A DNA stretch of 64,000 nucleotides from Hydnum rufescens UP504. Lineage: Eukaryota > Basidiomycota > Agaricomycetes > Cantharellales > Hydnaceae. Positions 22,735 to 33,043 of this stretch are shown one piece after another. The notes beneath the pieces were generated by a model, which did no database searches, was not told the origin of the DNA, and saw only the letters and a list, made by a program, of their open reading frames with translations. Numbering within the stretch: the first letter of the stretch is position 1; each line of letters opens with the position of its first letter. The stretch spans positions 41,613-105,612 of the forward strand of contig MU128994.1 of assembly GCA_014904985.1 (NCBI GenBank), given 5' to 3'. Position numbers and translations under genes: made by a program.

Positions 22735-22974
22735 CTTTGACAGATGGTAGTTAAATATCTCATTATTTTGGAAGAGCGAGTGAGGCTTCTTATATGGTAC
22801 AATACACCATGGTCGGAGGGCATATGCAGAGTCACCCCATACCCACTCATGATCTGAGAACCAGGCAGCAGGGTTCTTGGCCATGTCAGAAAGTTCAAAG
22901 GCAGAGGAGTCATGCATACTCCCTGTTGGGCCTAGGACATAGTCGATGATGTGGAGGTTGGGCATATTCACAAC

Positions 22975-23020
22975 CTGGAAGCATGAGTCATGAGTCCACA
23001 GTGTGTAGAAAGCAATGTAC
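22975..23020 (-). other. Intron 1 of the Harbinger transposase (46 bp)
   Basis: On the minus strand it starts GTACATTGC and ends CATGCTTCCAG, with a branch-like CTCATGAC. Removing it joins NYSLGLQ to VVNMPNLHIIDYV in frame, as in related transposases. Confidence 0.85.
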
Positions 23021-24062
23021 CTGTAGGCCAAGTGAGTAGTTTGACTGACGATCAAAGTAGGCCTCGCCATGTAATCCTGGTTTATCCGACAGTGGTACCA
23101 AGGTTCCATCAACCATGCAGTAACCACCCTGCCATGCTGAACAAGACTGCACCTCTACCCAATTGTGTGCCAGTTCCTTCTCCACAGCAGTCGGCTTCCA
23201 TATTGCAGTGTGAAGTGGTGTGATAGCATCAAATACACATCACATACAAGCAACGATGGTGCCTGCGGAACATCCAGCCCACTGGGCAGTAGATTCCACT
23301 GAGGCCACATTGCCAAAATGGCCAAGTCGATATAGAGTTATGGCGAGCTGGGAGGCAACTGGGATTTGCTGCTGTTGGGGCTGGATGTCATTCGTAGTTT
23401 GGAAGGCATCGTGATCCTCAATCATAAGGAGAAGGGCATCAAAGGTGTTGGGGCAATGTGAAGGTTTTGCTGAAAGCAACATGTATGGCTGGCCTTGTAG
23501 AAGTTTAAGACTAGTTCAAGTTGCCCGAATTTAGGCACAGTATTGTTCACAAACAGTACCCAGGTGTTCCAAATGGCACAGAGAAATTGTCATATCCGAC
23601 CCATAGACTGGAGATAGAAGCAAAGGTGCTCTTCAGCAGATTCAGCAGCAGAGGTGGAGGATAATGAAAATGATGAAGAGGACAGTGATGATGCCTAAGC
23701 AGATGAAGACAACACTGCAGACAAGGATGCTGAGTCAGGTCCGGACTCATCAGCAGGGAACTTGAAGAGGTGTCGATGGAACCGGTGGCAGACATGCTCC
23801 ATATGGCTTAAGACATCCGCGATCAATGCCTCCCAGGCTGACAAGGTGGGCATAGAGGACAAGTGGCAGAGGTTCCACGTGATGGGTTTGGGTTGATTCC
23901 CCTGTGGTCACTTCTATGATTTCTCGTGTATTTTACAAGGGGGGTTTCAAGTGGAAGGTGGAATCAACTGGGAATTTGGATGAGAATCTCTTGATTCTCA
24001 CTTTGATTCTCAATCAATTCTAGCCTCAATTCCCAAGAAATTCTCATGGCGCGAAACCCCCT

Positions 24063-24065
24063 AAT
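24063..24065. other. Target-site duplication of the Harbinger element, right
   Basis: AAT directly after the terminal CCCCCT. Deleting the element with one copy of AAT gives GTC AAT ATT CAG, which keeps the KDZ frame open (VNIQ). Confidence 0.85.
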
Positions 24066-24967
24066 ATTCAGCTGAACCTCTGTGCACTTCGTGAGCAACT
24101 TCTGAAGAAGCTGAGGGCTAGGAAGTTCGAGCTTGCCACATTGGACTGCATGAACTCGAGTCGCATCTTGGACCAGAAGACAAAGGCCCATGTCAAGAAA
24201 GCTGTGAAAAACCAATCCAGCAGGATTGAGGCCACTGTAAAGAAATACAATGCAAGGCTAAAGGAACTGGTTGCGCTTAGGGGAAGGGGAGGTATTCGGA
24301 GAGATGCATACATTCCGCTGATGCTCACAATGGATGGCCTGTACAAGCTGGATGTGGATCAAGATATATGGGAAGATTCTTGAGGTGATATTGCGGATTT
24401 CCCAGATGGAGTTGTGCCCCCTTGGTTGGCAGATCCCTCAGTCAAAGAAGGTATCCGGATCTCACAGGAGGTGGCCAGCTGCCAGCAGGAGCTTGAGAGG
24501 TGCAAGGGTGAGCATGCCAACCTTTGGATGTGGTTCCATGAAGAGTATTCAGCTGCAATGGACCTCTTCATGGGATCCAAGGATGAAGATGTCTCATATT
24601 TTGGCTTCTGCAGGCACACCAACTGTATGACTGGATGACAGCTTGGAAAAAGGACATAGTCCAAGTGCCCATTGCTCCTGGTGCTCCAAGTTGGGACTCG
24701 GTTTGAATGCCTTTGGTGCTACATCAACATTATGGTGTTCGGTCTAATGTCCAAGTGCAATTGGAACAAGAATCTTTAGTTGCCACTACAACCCCTCCAT
24801 GCCCGGACCATAATTCTCAAAGTAGAAGGAATCTTGATGATTTTGATGCAAGTTCAGATGATGACTTGGAGGGTGGTGAGCTGGAGGAGTTCTTTGAGCT
24901 GGAGGAAGCTGGTTTGATAGCTGCAGTGGACCAAGCAATTGTAGAACTAGATTTGGATTCAGAATAA
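24066..24967 (+). pseudogene. KDZ transposase, C-terminal part
   Basis: It continues the gene broken at 20603: IQLNLCALREQLLKKLRARK, then AHVKKAVKNQSSRIEATVKKY, YKLDVDQDIWEDS near 24380, VVPPWLADPSVKEGIRISQE and a helical part ending with WMWFHEEYSA. These are the known C-terminal elements of KDZ transposases. A frame change lies at 24350-24400 and a stop near 24705. An acidic last segment (24770-24967: FDASSDDDLEGGELEEFFEL) closes the gene. It is the same frame as upstream once the Harbinger element is removed. Past the stop I find no second terminal repeat that would mark the 3' end of the KDZ element. Confidence 0.85.
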
Positions 24968-25280
24968 TATTTCCTTTAACCATGTAAATGCTTTGCATAA
25001 TAAAATGTCTCGTCTGCACTACAGTAAAGCATTGCAGAATTCTACAAGTTCCAAAGTTGATCTCAAATTGATCTCAAATTGAGCTCAAACCTGACTCTTT
25101 TGCTATCAAATACTCTTTTGATCACTTTTTGATATCAAACATAATACAAGCCTATCAGGCACTATACAGATATCAAAATGATGTACCTTTTAAGGCCCCT
25201 AAGACTGTCTGACCAGCCTGAGCTTGGACCATTTCTTGCCAGCAGCTGCAAAACTGGCTCTGTCAAGAGCAGCTTGTTTT
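24968..25280. other. Probable 3' non-coding part of the KDZ element
   Basis: AT-rich, with repeated TTGATCTCAAATTGATCTCAAA and TTTTGATATCAAA segments (25060-25160) that could be subterminal repeats. No open frame of note. Confidence 0.4.
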
Positions 25281-25778
25281 TCAAGGAGCAGTGTGATTTT
25301 CGAGTTGTAGTATAAACTCAAATAGACCTGAATGTGTGACGAATGTCTGGCGGATAAGAAGAGGGGGCAGGATCCTTGGATGACTTTGAGGCAGACTCAG
25401 AAGGGGCTCCACCAGGGTCGTTCCGCTTCTCACCCCTCTTCTGGTTGATGCCATGTTTGCTTGAATTCCACCTGAACCAAATGAGAATGGCCTACAATAG
25501 AAGTTAACCCATGATGAGATTAATTTCCACAGCCCTGGACTTACCTCCTTGGTCTTTTTTATGGAACACTCTTTCTCTTCTTCATTAATAGCCTCGGGGT
25601 ACGCATGGCCAGGGATTGGTTCAGCATCACGCAGACAATTCCATGGATACTTCTTGAAATACTTGCCATAGATATGTTGAAGGAGAGCAGTTTGGTTTTT
25701 TGATGCCCTAAAACGAGCCTCAAAGCTCCAGAAGAAGTCGCCACGACTGGTTTTGTCAGGCCATGAGTCTCGAGCCAT
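25281..25778 (-). CDS. Hypothetical protein, unrecognised
   Basis: Minus-strand frame of 165 codons beginning MARDSWPDKTSRGDFFWSFE, with LLQHIYGKYFKKYPWNC at residues ~36-52 and an acidic/basic middle (AINEEEKECSIKKTKEV). The first 60 residues look like real protein (aromatic/charged pattern). The C-terminal half is less convincing and may read into an intron (AGGTAAG-like sequence near 25545 on the minus strand). No family is recognised. It lies between the KDZ gene and the CxC2 fragment and is convergent with the KDZ gene. Confidence 0.35.
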   Translation of the reverse strand: MARDSWPDKTSRGDFFWSFEARFRASKNQTALLQHIYGKYFKKYPWNCLRDAEPIPGHAYPEAINEEEKECSIKKTKEVSPGLWKLISSWVNFYCRPFSFGSGGIQANMASTRRGVRSGTTLVEPLLSLPQSHPRILPPLLIRQTFVTHSGLFEFILQLENHTAP

Positions 25779-26430
25779 GCAAGAATTTGGTGAATACCGA
25801 AATCCTCATGTATTCAGGTGACTCCACTGATAATGATATCATAGACACAGCTGGGTGATCTGACTATGACTATGATACCACAGCAAAGACCTCTCCAAAC
25901 TGTATCAAATACCTCATTCTCGAGCCTAGTCATGAAACTAGTTGATCACACACTCCCTCCAAATGGGCAATCCTCTAATTCTGTACTAATACTCTCTATA
26001 CAATGCAAATGCCAGCATTCAATTTCATGTGGATTTTCTTGGTGTTGCTGAAGGCCCAAAGGTCTGCATTATGGCCAATCGAGGTTCACTGGAATGAATT
26101 AATGAATGGATGTTATTAATTATGTATAGACACTTGAATGCTGTGATTCCTCCACATTGTACCCACCGAATAAATTCTTAATTCTGAATCCTTAATAATG
26201 ATGCCAATTCCTGTAGACTTGGTCAAGTACCTATCTATGCATATTCAGTACACAATTTTGGGTAGCCCTAATTGTAATGGTTTCCAGTCCAACATGATGT
26301 CAGATATTTAAGTTCAGGTGACTCCTCTTTGATTTTGGTTATAGCCAAGCCAAATTTCCTGGTTTGACTACAATGACTACAACTCAAAAGTCAACTCAAT
26401 AATATGTGTATTTGCAAATAATATATGATC
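25779..26430. other. AT-rich gene-poor stretch
   Basis: Short simple sequence and no motif or long frame. It precedes the CxC2 fragment and probably holds its upstream region. Nothing else is seen. Confidence 0.4.
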
Positions 26431-26434
26431 ATCA

Positions 26435-27739
26435 GTGTCCTCTGTTAACGGCAGTGCTGTGCTTGAATCACTAGTGATGGTCACTCACATTCATTTCCAC
26501 ATGAGGCCAACGCATGGTTGGGGCTGCCCTGGGTACAGTCTTCTTAGCAAGAGGGATGTACTCAGTAAGGCATATGTTGCAATAGAGACCCAGAAAGACA
26601 TTCATTTATGGGCAGCCAACATTGCCTCCTGGGAGGATTTACCAGGTTTTCCTGAGCCTGATGACAGAGCACCTGTAAACATCAGTTATGAGCACCACAT
26701 GGAGAAGCCAGCCCCCATCAAAAGAAATACCCTGGTTCTGTGTGTATCTCCTGTATCCTGGTGTAATTCTCAACTGAATTTCCACCCCACAGGACTGACC
26801 ACTTATGGACTGGGTGCTGTGTCATCAAGAGTATCTTGATTCTCTCCTTTTCCTAGAGGGGAGAGGCAAGGCTCTTGTCATTACCGGGTGTCCCCTATGC
26901 TGGGAACCAGGTGTGAGCAGGGTTTATCAATGCAATGACTGTTTGGGAGAGGCGCTTTTGTGTTGCAAGTGCACTCTTGCCATTCATGAAAATCTCCCTC
27001 TTCACAACATCTGAGTAAGTTCTGCATGTCTGTCTTGTTTTTTCCTTATCTCACATGGATGATCTCAGGTGTGGACTGGCCAGATGTTTGAGCACACCTC
27101 ACTGAGGGCCTTGGCCTCACTGTCCAATTAGGTCATCTGGCGTATCAGAAATGTCCTGTCCCAGTTTATGCCTCATCTTTGTTCATTGTCATCCATATGA
27201 ATGGAGTCCATAGCATTCATGTCACATTCTGTGGCTGTTCCAATGCACCTCACCATTGTGTTCAACTCCTTTGCCAGTGTTGGTTCCTGTCCATGGTTTT
27301 GCAGCCAAAGTCATGTGCTATGTTTGAGGTCCTACATCAATATCAACTTCTCTCTCTCTCATCAAAAATATCTATCCACCACTTCTATGACATGCTTGAA
27401 TGTTTAACCGACACCACAGGATTAGTCCCAGTACCGGTATGGTGGCAATATGAATCAAATGATCATCACTCGTGGTGGATAGACCTGAGTCACTCACAAA
27501 CCAGCCTGTCCCTACCTCAACTGGAGGGGAACAAGGCGTATGCTCTCCATCAGGCATCTCTACAGCAATCCCATCAAAAACACTTCCAGTCACTCTGGAA
27601 CAACGTCTTATCGAGTCCTCAGGACCAGGTCTTGCGTGAGCTGGAAGAAAAGTGCAAGAACAAATCGCTCTCATCAGGTGTGATTGAGAATGATGAGGAT
27701 AAATTGCTGAGTGATGATGGGCTAGACCCTGACAAGTAA
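26435..27739 (+). pseudogene. CxC2-type cysteine cluster fragment of a KDZ transposase
   Basis: Key segments in order: WVLCHQEYLDSLLFLEG (26806-26860), CPLCWEPGVSRVYQCNDC then LLCCKCTLAIHENLPLHNI (26890-27010), after a short intron VWTGQMFEHTSLRALGL, then NGVHSIHVTFCGC, HHFYDMLECLTDTTGLVPVP (27378-27440). This is the order and Cys spacing of the CxC2 module at the N-terminus of one clade of KDZ transposases. An intron of about 55 bp (26743-26800) and one near 27013-27070 are plausible. The KDZ catalytic domain is absent: after YESNDHH the frame runs through a different acidic tail and stops at 27739. It is either a truncated transposon or a reused module. It belongs to a different KDZ clade from the CxC1 gene at 18 kb. 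Confidence 0.75.
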
Positions 27740-27885
27740 TCCTATGTGCTGTAGATAGTTTCTATGTGTATATAGTTTCAGACTTACTCTCTTTCTCAGG
27801 TGCTAATATGTGGTGTTGAGTCTGACATGTCATGTGAGGAACGTTCAATGCCGTTCTCTCTTGAAGTGCAACTGTGATTGTGACA

Positions 27886-28565
27886 CCCTGTTCTCAAAGC
27901 CTAGTCAGCAACTATCATCATGAGGCCTTGTTCTCGGAGCCTAGTCAGCAACTATCATTGTGAGGCCCTGTTCTCGAATCCGAGTCAGTGACTCAAGGCC
28001 CCATTCTCAAAGTCAAGTCAGCAACCTGATTGCGAGGCTCCCAATACCCTGTTCTTGAAGCCTAGTCAGCAACCAAATCACGAGGCCCCGTTCTCGAAGC
28101 CTAGCCAGCAACTTTGATTGCGAGGCCCCATTCTTGAAGCCTAGTCAGCAACTGTGGTCACGAGGCCCCATTCTCAAAGCCTAGTCAGCAACCGTGGTCG
28201 TGAGGCCCCATTCTCAAAGCCTAGTCAGCAACCGTGGTCACGAGGCCCATTCTCGAAGCCCAGTCAGCAACTCTGATCGCGAGGCCCCATTCTCGGAGCC
28301 TAGCCAGCAACTCTGATTGTGAGGCCCCCTTCTCGAAGCCTAGTCAGCAACCATGGTCACAAGGCCCCGTTCTCGAAGCCTAGCCAGCAACTCTGATTGT
28401 GAGGCCCCGTTCTCAAAGCCTAGTCAGCAACCGTGGTCGCGAGGCCCATTCTCAAAGCCTAGCCAGCAATTCTGATTGCGAGGCCCCACTCTCAAAGCCT
28501 AGTCGACAACTCTTATCGCAAGGGGCCATTCTCGAGGTCTAGTCAGTGACCATGATCACAGGGCT
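27886..28565. repeat. 40-bp minisatellite
   Basis: About 17 head-to-tail units of GAGGCCCCATTCTCAAAGCC + TAGTCAGCAACCGTGGTCGC type. Variation among units falls largely on C/T and G/A at CG positions (TTCTCGAAG versus TTCTCAAAG; GTCGCGAGG versus GTCACGAGG). No coding capacity. It starts about 150 bp after the CxC2 fragment. Confidence 0.9.
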
Positions 28566-30280
28566 TGGCTATGATATCATATCTGTAAGATACACTCTCA
28601 TTATTCTTGTAGTATTCTCTTAATGCTCATGATCTATTTAACTTAGAAACCATAGCAGCCCGCACCATGCAGCCACAGCTCCCTCATCAGCCTCATATTC
28701 CTTACCTACTGACAGCTCTCCCCCTCACATAACCAAGTTCCTGCTGAACCCAAGTCCTTGCCGTACCCGCACACAGCCACAGAAACCCAGTTCCCTTATC
28801 AACCTCATATTCTTCACCTACACACTGCCCTTGACAAGATCTCATCACCCTATTGACCTCATATTCCCCTACATCCTACCACTCACATTCGTGGCCAATT
28901 CAACCAAAAAAACCATGTTGCTCATGGTGCTGAGCCTGAATGCAGCCCCAGAAATTCCATTGCCCCTATCAGCCTCTGATTCCATGTTTATGCTCTCCTA
29001 ACCCCTGCAAGCCAATTTATCTTGCTCATTGCTCGTGTAGTTCTGAGGCCTTGATGAGCCTGAGAAGCCTGCATGCAACCACAGAAATCTCATTGCCCTC
29101 ATATTCCTTTACTATTGCCCTTATAGAATTAACCATCTAGGCTTCCCCTCATATAGCAGTCAATAGAATAGGATTTATGGCAATGGCCAAGGGGAGCAGT
29201 GGTTGAAGTGCCCAAAGTAAATGGCCTAGCGCCAGGTGAATCCAGATTCCAAATTAGGAAAATCCTGCCATTTGAATGGGTGATGTCAATGCTGGATAGT
29301 GGAGCCATTCAGGGTCCCCCCCCTGCCTGCTGGGGCCTAACCCAATATCCCCGCCCAAATACCCACGGTATTTGAATGTGCAGTGAGGACCCTGATAGGC
29401 CCAATAACCCCAGATAGCCCACTGACCCATTTAGGATCCCCCAGGACCAACCCAATACCCCCTACCCATATATATCCATCTGCCTCCACTCATAATTGCT
29501 ATTTGATCCTGCTCCAGTTGCTCCCCCATTCCTCGGCTGACAAATAGACTCATAGCAGCACTTGTGGGTCTTTGTGGATAATGCTATCCCACAAAGCTCA
29601 TGGCCATAGCATGAATTTTTACATGAACTTCGTGGAGAAATCTTATGGCCAGTGTTGAGCACCACACCAAACAAGGTCCCAGGAACCACACACCTGCCAC
29701 AGCAGGTGTGTGATCCTATATAAGGTAAGTCCCCAGCCCAGTAGCTACAGCCATGCAAAAAGAGCAGCAAAAGCTGCTCTTTTTGCATGGTGTTTAATTC
29801 TTAACGAATTTACAAGTTTTATTCTGTAGGTTTCAACATCCCCTGTGAACGAATACCAATGCAAACCCCCCGTAACCCCCTTATCGACACCCAAATGACA
29901 GGGCACCCATGTGAGCCCCCATACGAACTGCTGTACGAACCGCCATATGTACAAGCCAGAGCCCATGGCCTCAGTACCCCACACCACTGCAGTGGGTGTG
30001 GGGTACTATAACATATGTTTTCTTTTATTTTTTTATTCCAGAATCCCCATGAGCCCCCAAGCAGAACCAGCTGAATGTGAGATGGCAAACGATAATTACA
30101 AATGAACCCCACAAATGAAGACTGACCCCTCAAGGGAGTGCCCAAAAGGAACTGGCCCCAACCACACTTGCTGCGGCAGGTACGGTGGGTATATGCAGGC
30201 ACATGACCCACAATAAACCATTGCCCCCTGTGGTGGCAGACCCTGGGGGGGGGTGATAATATGTATATAGTATAATATGT
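28566..30280. other. Gene-poor stretch with weak repeats
   Basis: From 28640 to 29140 a loose repeat of CAGCCACAGAAA...CCCTTATCA.CCTCATATTCC recurs four or five times. From 29280 to 29480 C-rich text (CCCAATA.CCCC.CCCA) repeats. A pair of CACACCTGC/GCAGGTGTG and AGCAGC/GCTGCTCTTTTTGCATGG inverted motifs occurs at 29690-29790. Minus-strand frames at 29462-30211 (Tyr/Gly/Trp-rich) have no recognisable domain, and I do not call them genes. Confidence 0.4.
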
Positions 30281-30288
30281 ATATAATA

Positions 30289-30325
<37 letters not shown>

Positions 30326-30352
30326 GCAAACAAATAATAATAAATAAATATA
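30262..30352. repeat. (TAA)n microsatellite
   Basis: An imperfect run of ATAATAATA with about 14 clean triplets at 30284-30325 and related AT-rich sequence on both sides. The minus strand reads as poly-Tyr/Ile, which is an artefact. Confidence 0.9.
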
Positions 30353-30404
30353 TAATCTGGCACAGCCATGGATTGGCTGATAGATGGCCCAAAAACTGAA
30401 TTGG

Positions 30405-30640
30405 AATAGCCTGATTTCGGCTGTAAGGTCTGGGGGACCTATTAGGTACCATTTTCTGCCCTGAAAGTGGTACCTAAATTAGGTCCCCCATGTGACTGAC
30501 CAGCCTGTGTTGACAACAGCTCCTTGGAGGGTGGTTTTTGGCCAGGCTGGTCAGTCATATAGGGGACCTAAGATAGGTACCACTTTTGGGGCAGAGAATG
30601 GTACCTAATAGGTCTCCTAGGGCCTTCAGCTGAATTCGGT
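30405..30640. mobile_element. Fold-back (long inverted repeat) element
   Basis: Arms of 75 bp (30433-30507 and 30543-30617) are inverse complements with about ten mismatches and enclose a 35-bp spacer. Within each arm TAGGTACCA and GGTACCTA make further small palindromes. Weaker inverted similarity extends about 25 bp outward (CCTTACAGCCGAAATCAGG against CCTTCAGCTGAATTCGG). There is no coding capacity. It looks like a MITE-type or fold-back element; no clear target duplication was found. Confidence 0.8.
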
Positions 30641-31285
30641 CAGAAATCATTCATTTCAATTCAATAGCTCACAGCCATTCTGGGCTATTTCAGGCATTTT
30701 TCAGGCATTTTTCAGGCAGTTTCAGGCAGTTTCAGGCATTTTAGTATGCTCTATTGAAGTCTCTTCCTCAACTCTTCAGGCAAGACCTGACTGAAATTTT
30801 CCCAAATGAGGACTTGGACAAATCAACTAGCTAATATCTACAAGGCTTCCCTAGGTGAGGGGGAGGGCAGAAACCACAAGTTGAGGAGAAGCAAGGGCAA
30901 GGACACTTGAGGCCTGAAGTTGTGAAACCCATCCAATCCCCCTGAAAATAATATTGGAAGAGATCCCAAACTGAGGGATTCCTATCAAGCCCAGTAGCCC
31001 CCCATAGTACACTGCTTCCATCAAACAGTGTGTGAATGACAAGGCAGATGAATGCCTTAAAGCCCCAACACTAGAAATGCTCCTGTGCCTTGAGTTGTTA
31101 TCAGATCGTCCTGAATGTACTGGCATTGGAATGCCATGATAAAGGCCTTTCTTCCAAGCCTGTATATGAGGAGAGGCATGTAGATTACATGATGAAGTGA
31201 GGGTAGGAATGAAATATCAGCCCCAAAGTGCTTTGGGAGCTCCTGAAGGTGAAATTCGGCATGGATTGGCTCGCCAATAGTACTG
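30641..31285. other. Gene-poor stretch; possible decayed minus-strand ORF
   Basis: Short CAGGCATTTT/CAGGCAGTTT repeats occur at 30685-30740. Two minus-strand frames (31395-31057 and 31126-30851) carry hydrophobic text with GEPIHAEFHLQELPKHFG and overlap the 5' part of gene D on the other strand. No family is recognised, and they may be chance frames. Confidence 0.3.
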
Positions 31286-33043
31286 TTGGGAATCCCTAAA
31301 TCACAGCTTTTAATTGAGCACAATATTGTAGGTTTTGGTGGGGATTTGGCGACAAAGAGGTGGGAGGAGTACAGAGGTGATGAGGAGATCACCACTCATC
31401 TCACTCCTGAGCATGCAGTTCACCTCCAATTGTCTCACAAATGGAACCCGGGTTCTCTGGTCAGATGGAGTGGAACGAGGTCCATGTTTATCTCACAAAC
31501 CTTCTCCGGCTCCCTAAGGCATGGGGTGGGAGACACTCAGTCCTCAGCTTCATGAGAGTGGGTGATGACCAAGTCTTGACTCCACCTTCGTGGTGTACGA
31601 CAGTCCCCCAATCGTTGCAGAAGGCTTGTGTATCGCACCTTGCTGAAGCTGATGCATTCTTATATTTTGCTGACGTATTCCAATGCACCCTGCCACCTTG
31701 TCCTGTTTCCCTGTCAGCTCCTCCTGGCTATTGACCCCCCCCTGTGTCTCTCACCCAGATCCAGGTGCCCCAACCTCAGCCCCCTCTGCCTAGTTCGCCG
31801 ACTCCCACAATTTGTGATCTCTCACATGATGCTTCCCTGTCATGCCCATTGGGTTCGAGGGAGTCTCTGATAAGGATCAATCCCCCCTCTACTGTGATTG
31901 AGGTGGATCTCGATGCAGTCACTATCCCACATGATGCATCCCTGTCACACCTGTTGGGTTAGAGGGAGGCTCCAATAAGGATTGATCTCCCCTCCACTGT
32001 GATTGATGTGGATCTTGACAAGGCCACTATCCCACATAACATATCCCCATCACCCCTGCTGGGTTTGACAGAGTCTCCAATAATCGTTGACTGACCCCCC
32101 CTCCACTGTCATCAAGGTGGATCTCGACAAGGCCACTACTGCTTTGGCCAGTGCTGCACCTCATGATACCCCTGGTTCTGCCACTCATCCCTGGTCTAGT
32201 GCCTCCGCTGCAGCCACTGAAATCATTCCTCATTCAGTTACCCTGGACTCTGACCTGCATCTCATCAGTGCCACATTTCCACAAGACCCCATTCCCACCT
32301 CAACCTGGTATTTTGTGGGTGTGGGCCCCATTGGTACAAAAGAATCTCTGGTGGCAGAGTGTCTTGCTGCCTACCATCCATTCGGGGTGCTAGGTGTGCA
32401 CTTGGCAGTTGAAGTGGGGAGCAAAGCATGCTCCATCCATTTATTATTCAAGGTGCAGGCGCAAGCACATGTGGCAGTCCAAGGTTATGAAGAGGGGACA
32501 CTCCAAGGTGGCTTCCCTGGCATCAGATCTGCATGGATCACATGCTCCAAATCAATCGACAAGTACTATGCTCACATTGACTTGGAGTATTATTCTTTGG
32601 TTCTTGCATGCGGCCAGGCTTGCTCTGAAATGGCTTTCCTTCTCCATCGCGCCCCACTGCCTTACAACTCTCCAGGGGTTGATTCAAGCTCTCTTTCGAA
32701 GCGCGAGAAAAACCTAGCTAAAAAACGGAGACTGTTCAACCACTTTGTTGAGCTCTCACAATATCCAGCTCTGTTGCGTGATACTCCATCTACAGCTCAA
32801 ATGGATGTTCACTGGGAGCCCAACTGGTCCCTCTGTATGACACGGAATATGCACATGGTGTGCTTCTCAACTCCTGCTGCACTCAACATCATTGAATCTC
32901 AATGGCAGGCCCCTGCTGGCACATCCCTTGAATTGATCCACTTCGGTCTTGCATTGCAGCAGTTTGGAAAGGGATCCCCTGTGCGCATAGTCCTCCCTCT
33001 AACCACAGGACCATACTGCAGTGTTATCCATTTTCTCAGATGA
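31286..33043 (+). CDS. Gene D: hypothetical protein
   Basis: A first segment (31286-31734, with a frame change near 31440) carries LATKRWEEYRGDEEITTHL and VHVYLTNLLRLPKAWGG. Then comes a tandem-repeat region (31820-32140, units of about 105 bp reading PPSTVIEVDLDAVTIPHDAS) with stops in some units, then a single long frame 32087-33043. The latter shows GVGPIGTKESLVAECLAAYH, a basic KREKNLAKKRRLFNHFVEL at residues ~203-221 and LALQQFGKGSPVRIVLPL near the end. There is no recognised domain; the 3' part is the most gene-like. A damaged inverted copy lies at 44.05-45.9 kb. Exon borders are not resolved. Confidence 0.5.
31820..32140 (+). repeat. Tandem repeat of about 105 bp within gene D
   Basis: Three to four units, each with CCCTCCACTGTGATTGA.GTGGATCT.GA and CACTATCCCACATGATGC.TCCC. 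The plus-strand frame stays open through most of them, suggesting a repeat in the protein's low-complexity N-terminal region. Confidence 0.7.

Larger units (their letters stand above)
22511..23560 (-). pseudogene. Harbinger transposase (DDE), nearly intact
   Basis: Reading from the right: a shifted N-terminal piece GQLELVLNFYKASH, then NTFDALLLMIEDHDAF, ASQLAITLYRLGHFGNVAS and a helix-turn-helix-like WAGCSAGT; next MVDGTLVPLSDKPGLHGEAY (first catalytic Asp in VDGT). After intron 22975-23020 comes IIDYVLGPTGSMHDSSAF, then EWVWGDSAYALRPW (second Asp). After intron 22682-22734 comes IRIKSEHTIGMLKGCF (Glu of the triad) and a stop at 22511. The triad D, D, E is complete. Damage seen is one in-frame TGA near 23240 (consistent with CGA to TGA) and one frameshift near 23450. 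Upstream of 23560 the true start is unclear. The product would act in the nucleus on the element termini. Confidence 0.85.
20604..24062. mobile_element. PIF/Harbinger DNA transposon inserted in the KDZ gene
   Basis: A 3459-bp element with terminal inverted repeats of about 37 bp: the left end is AGGGGGTTTCACACCGCGAG continuing AATTTCTTGGGAATTGAG; the right end is its inverse complement with four mismatches. It is flanked by AAT on both sides. Inside are the two genes expected of the superfamily: a Myb/SANT-like protein on the plus strand and the DDE transposase on the minus strand, convergent. Further subterminal inverted sequence (AATTGATTTTGGAATCA, GGAATC) lies inside both ends. This is one of the most complete mobile elements in the window. 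Confidence 0.93.

Noticed and set aside
29462..30211. Gly/Tyr/Trp-rich minus-strand ORFs that look like a secreted protein
   Set aside because: Overlapping frames of similar quality, with no start context, signal peptide or family; the composition follows local C- and G-rich repeats.
30130..30452. Tyr- and Ile-rich membrane-like ORF
   Set aside because: It is the reverse strand of the TAA microsatellite.
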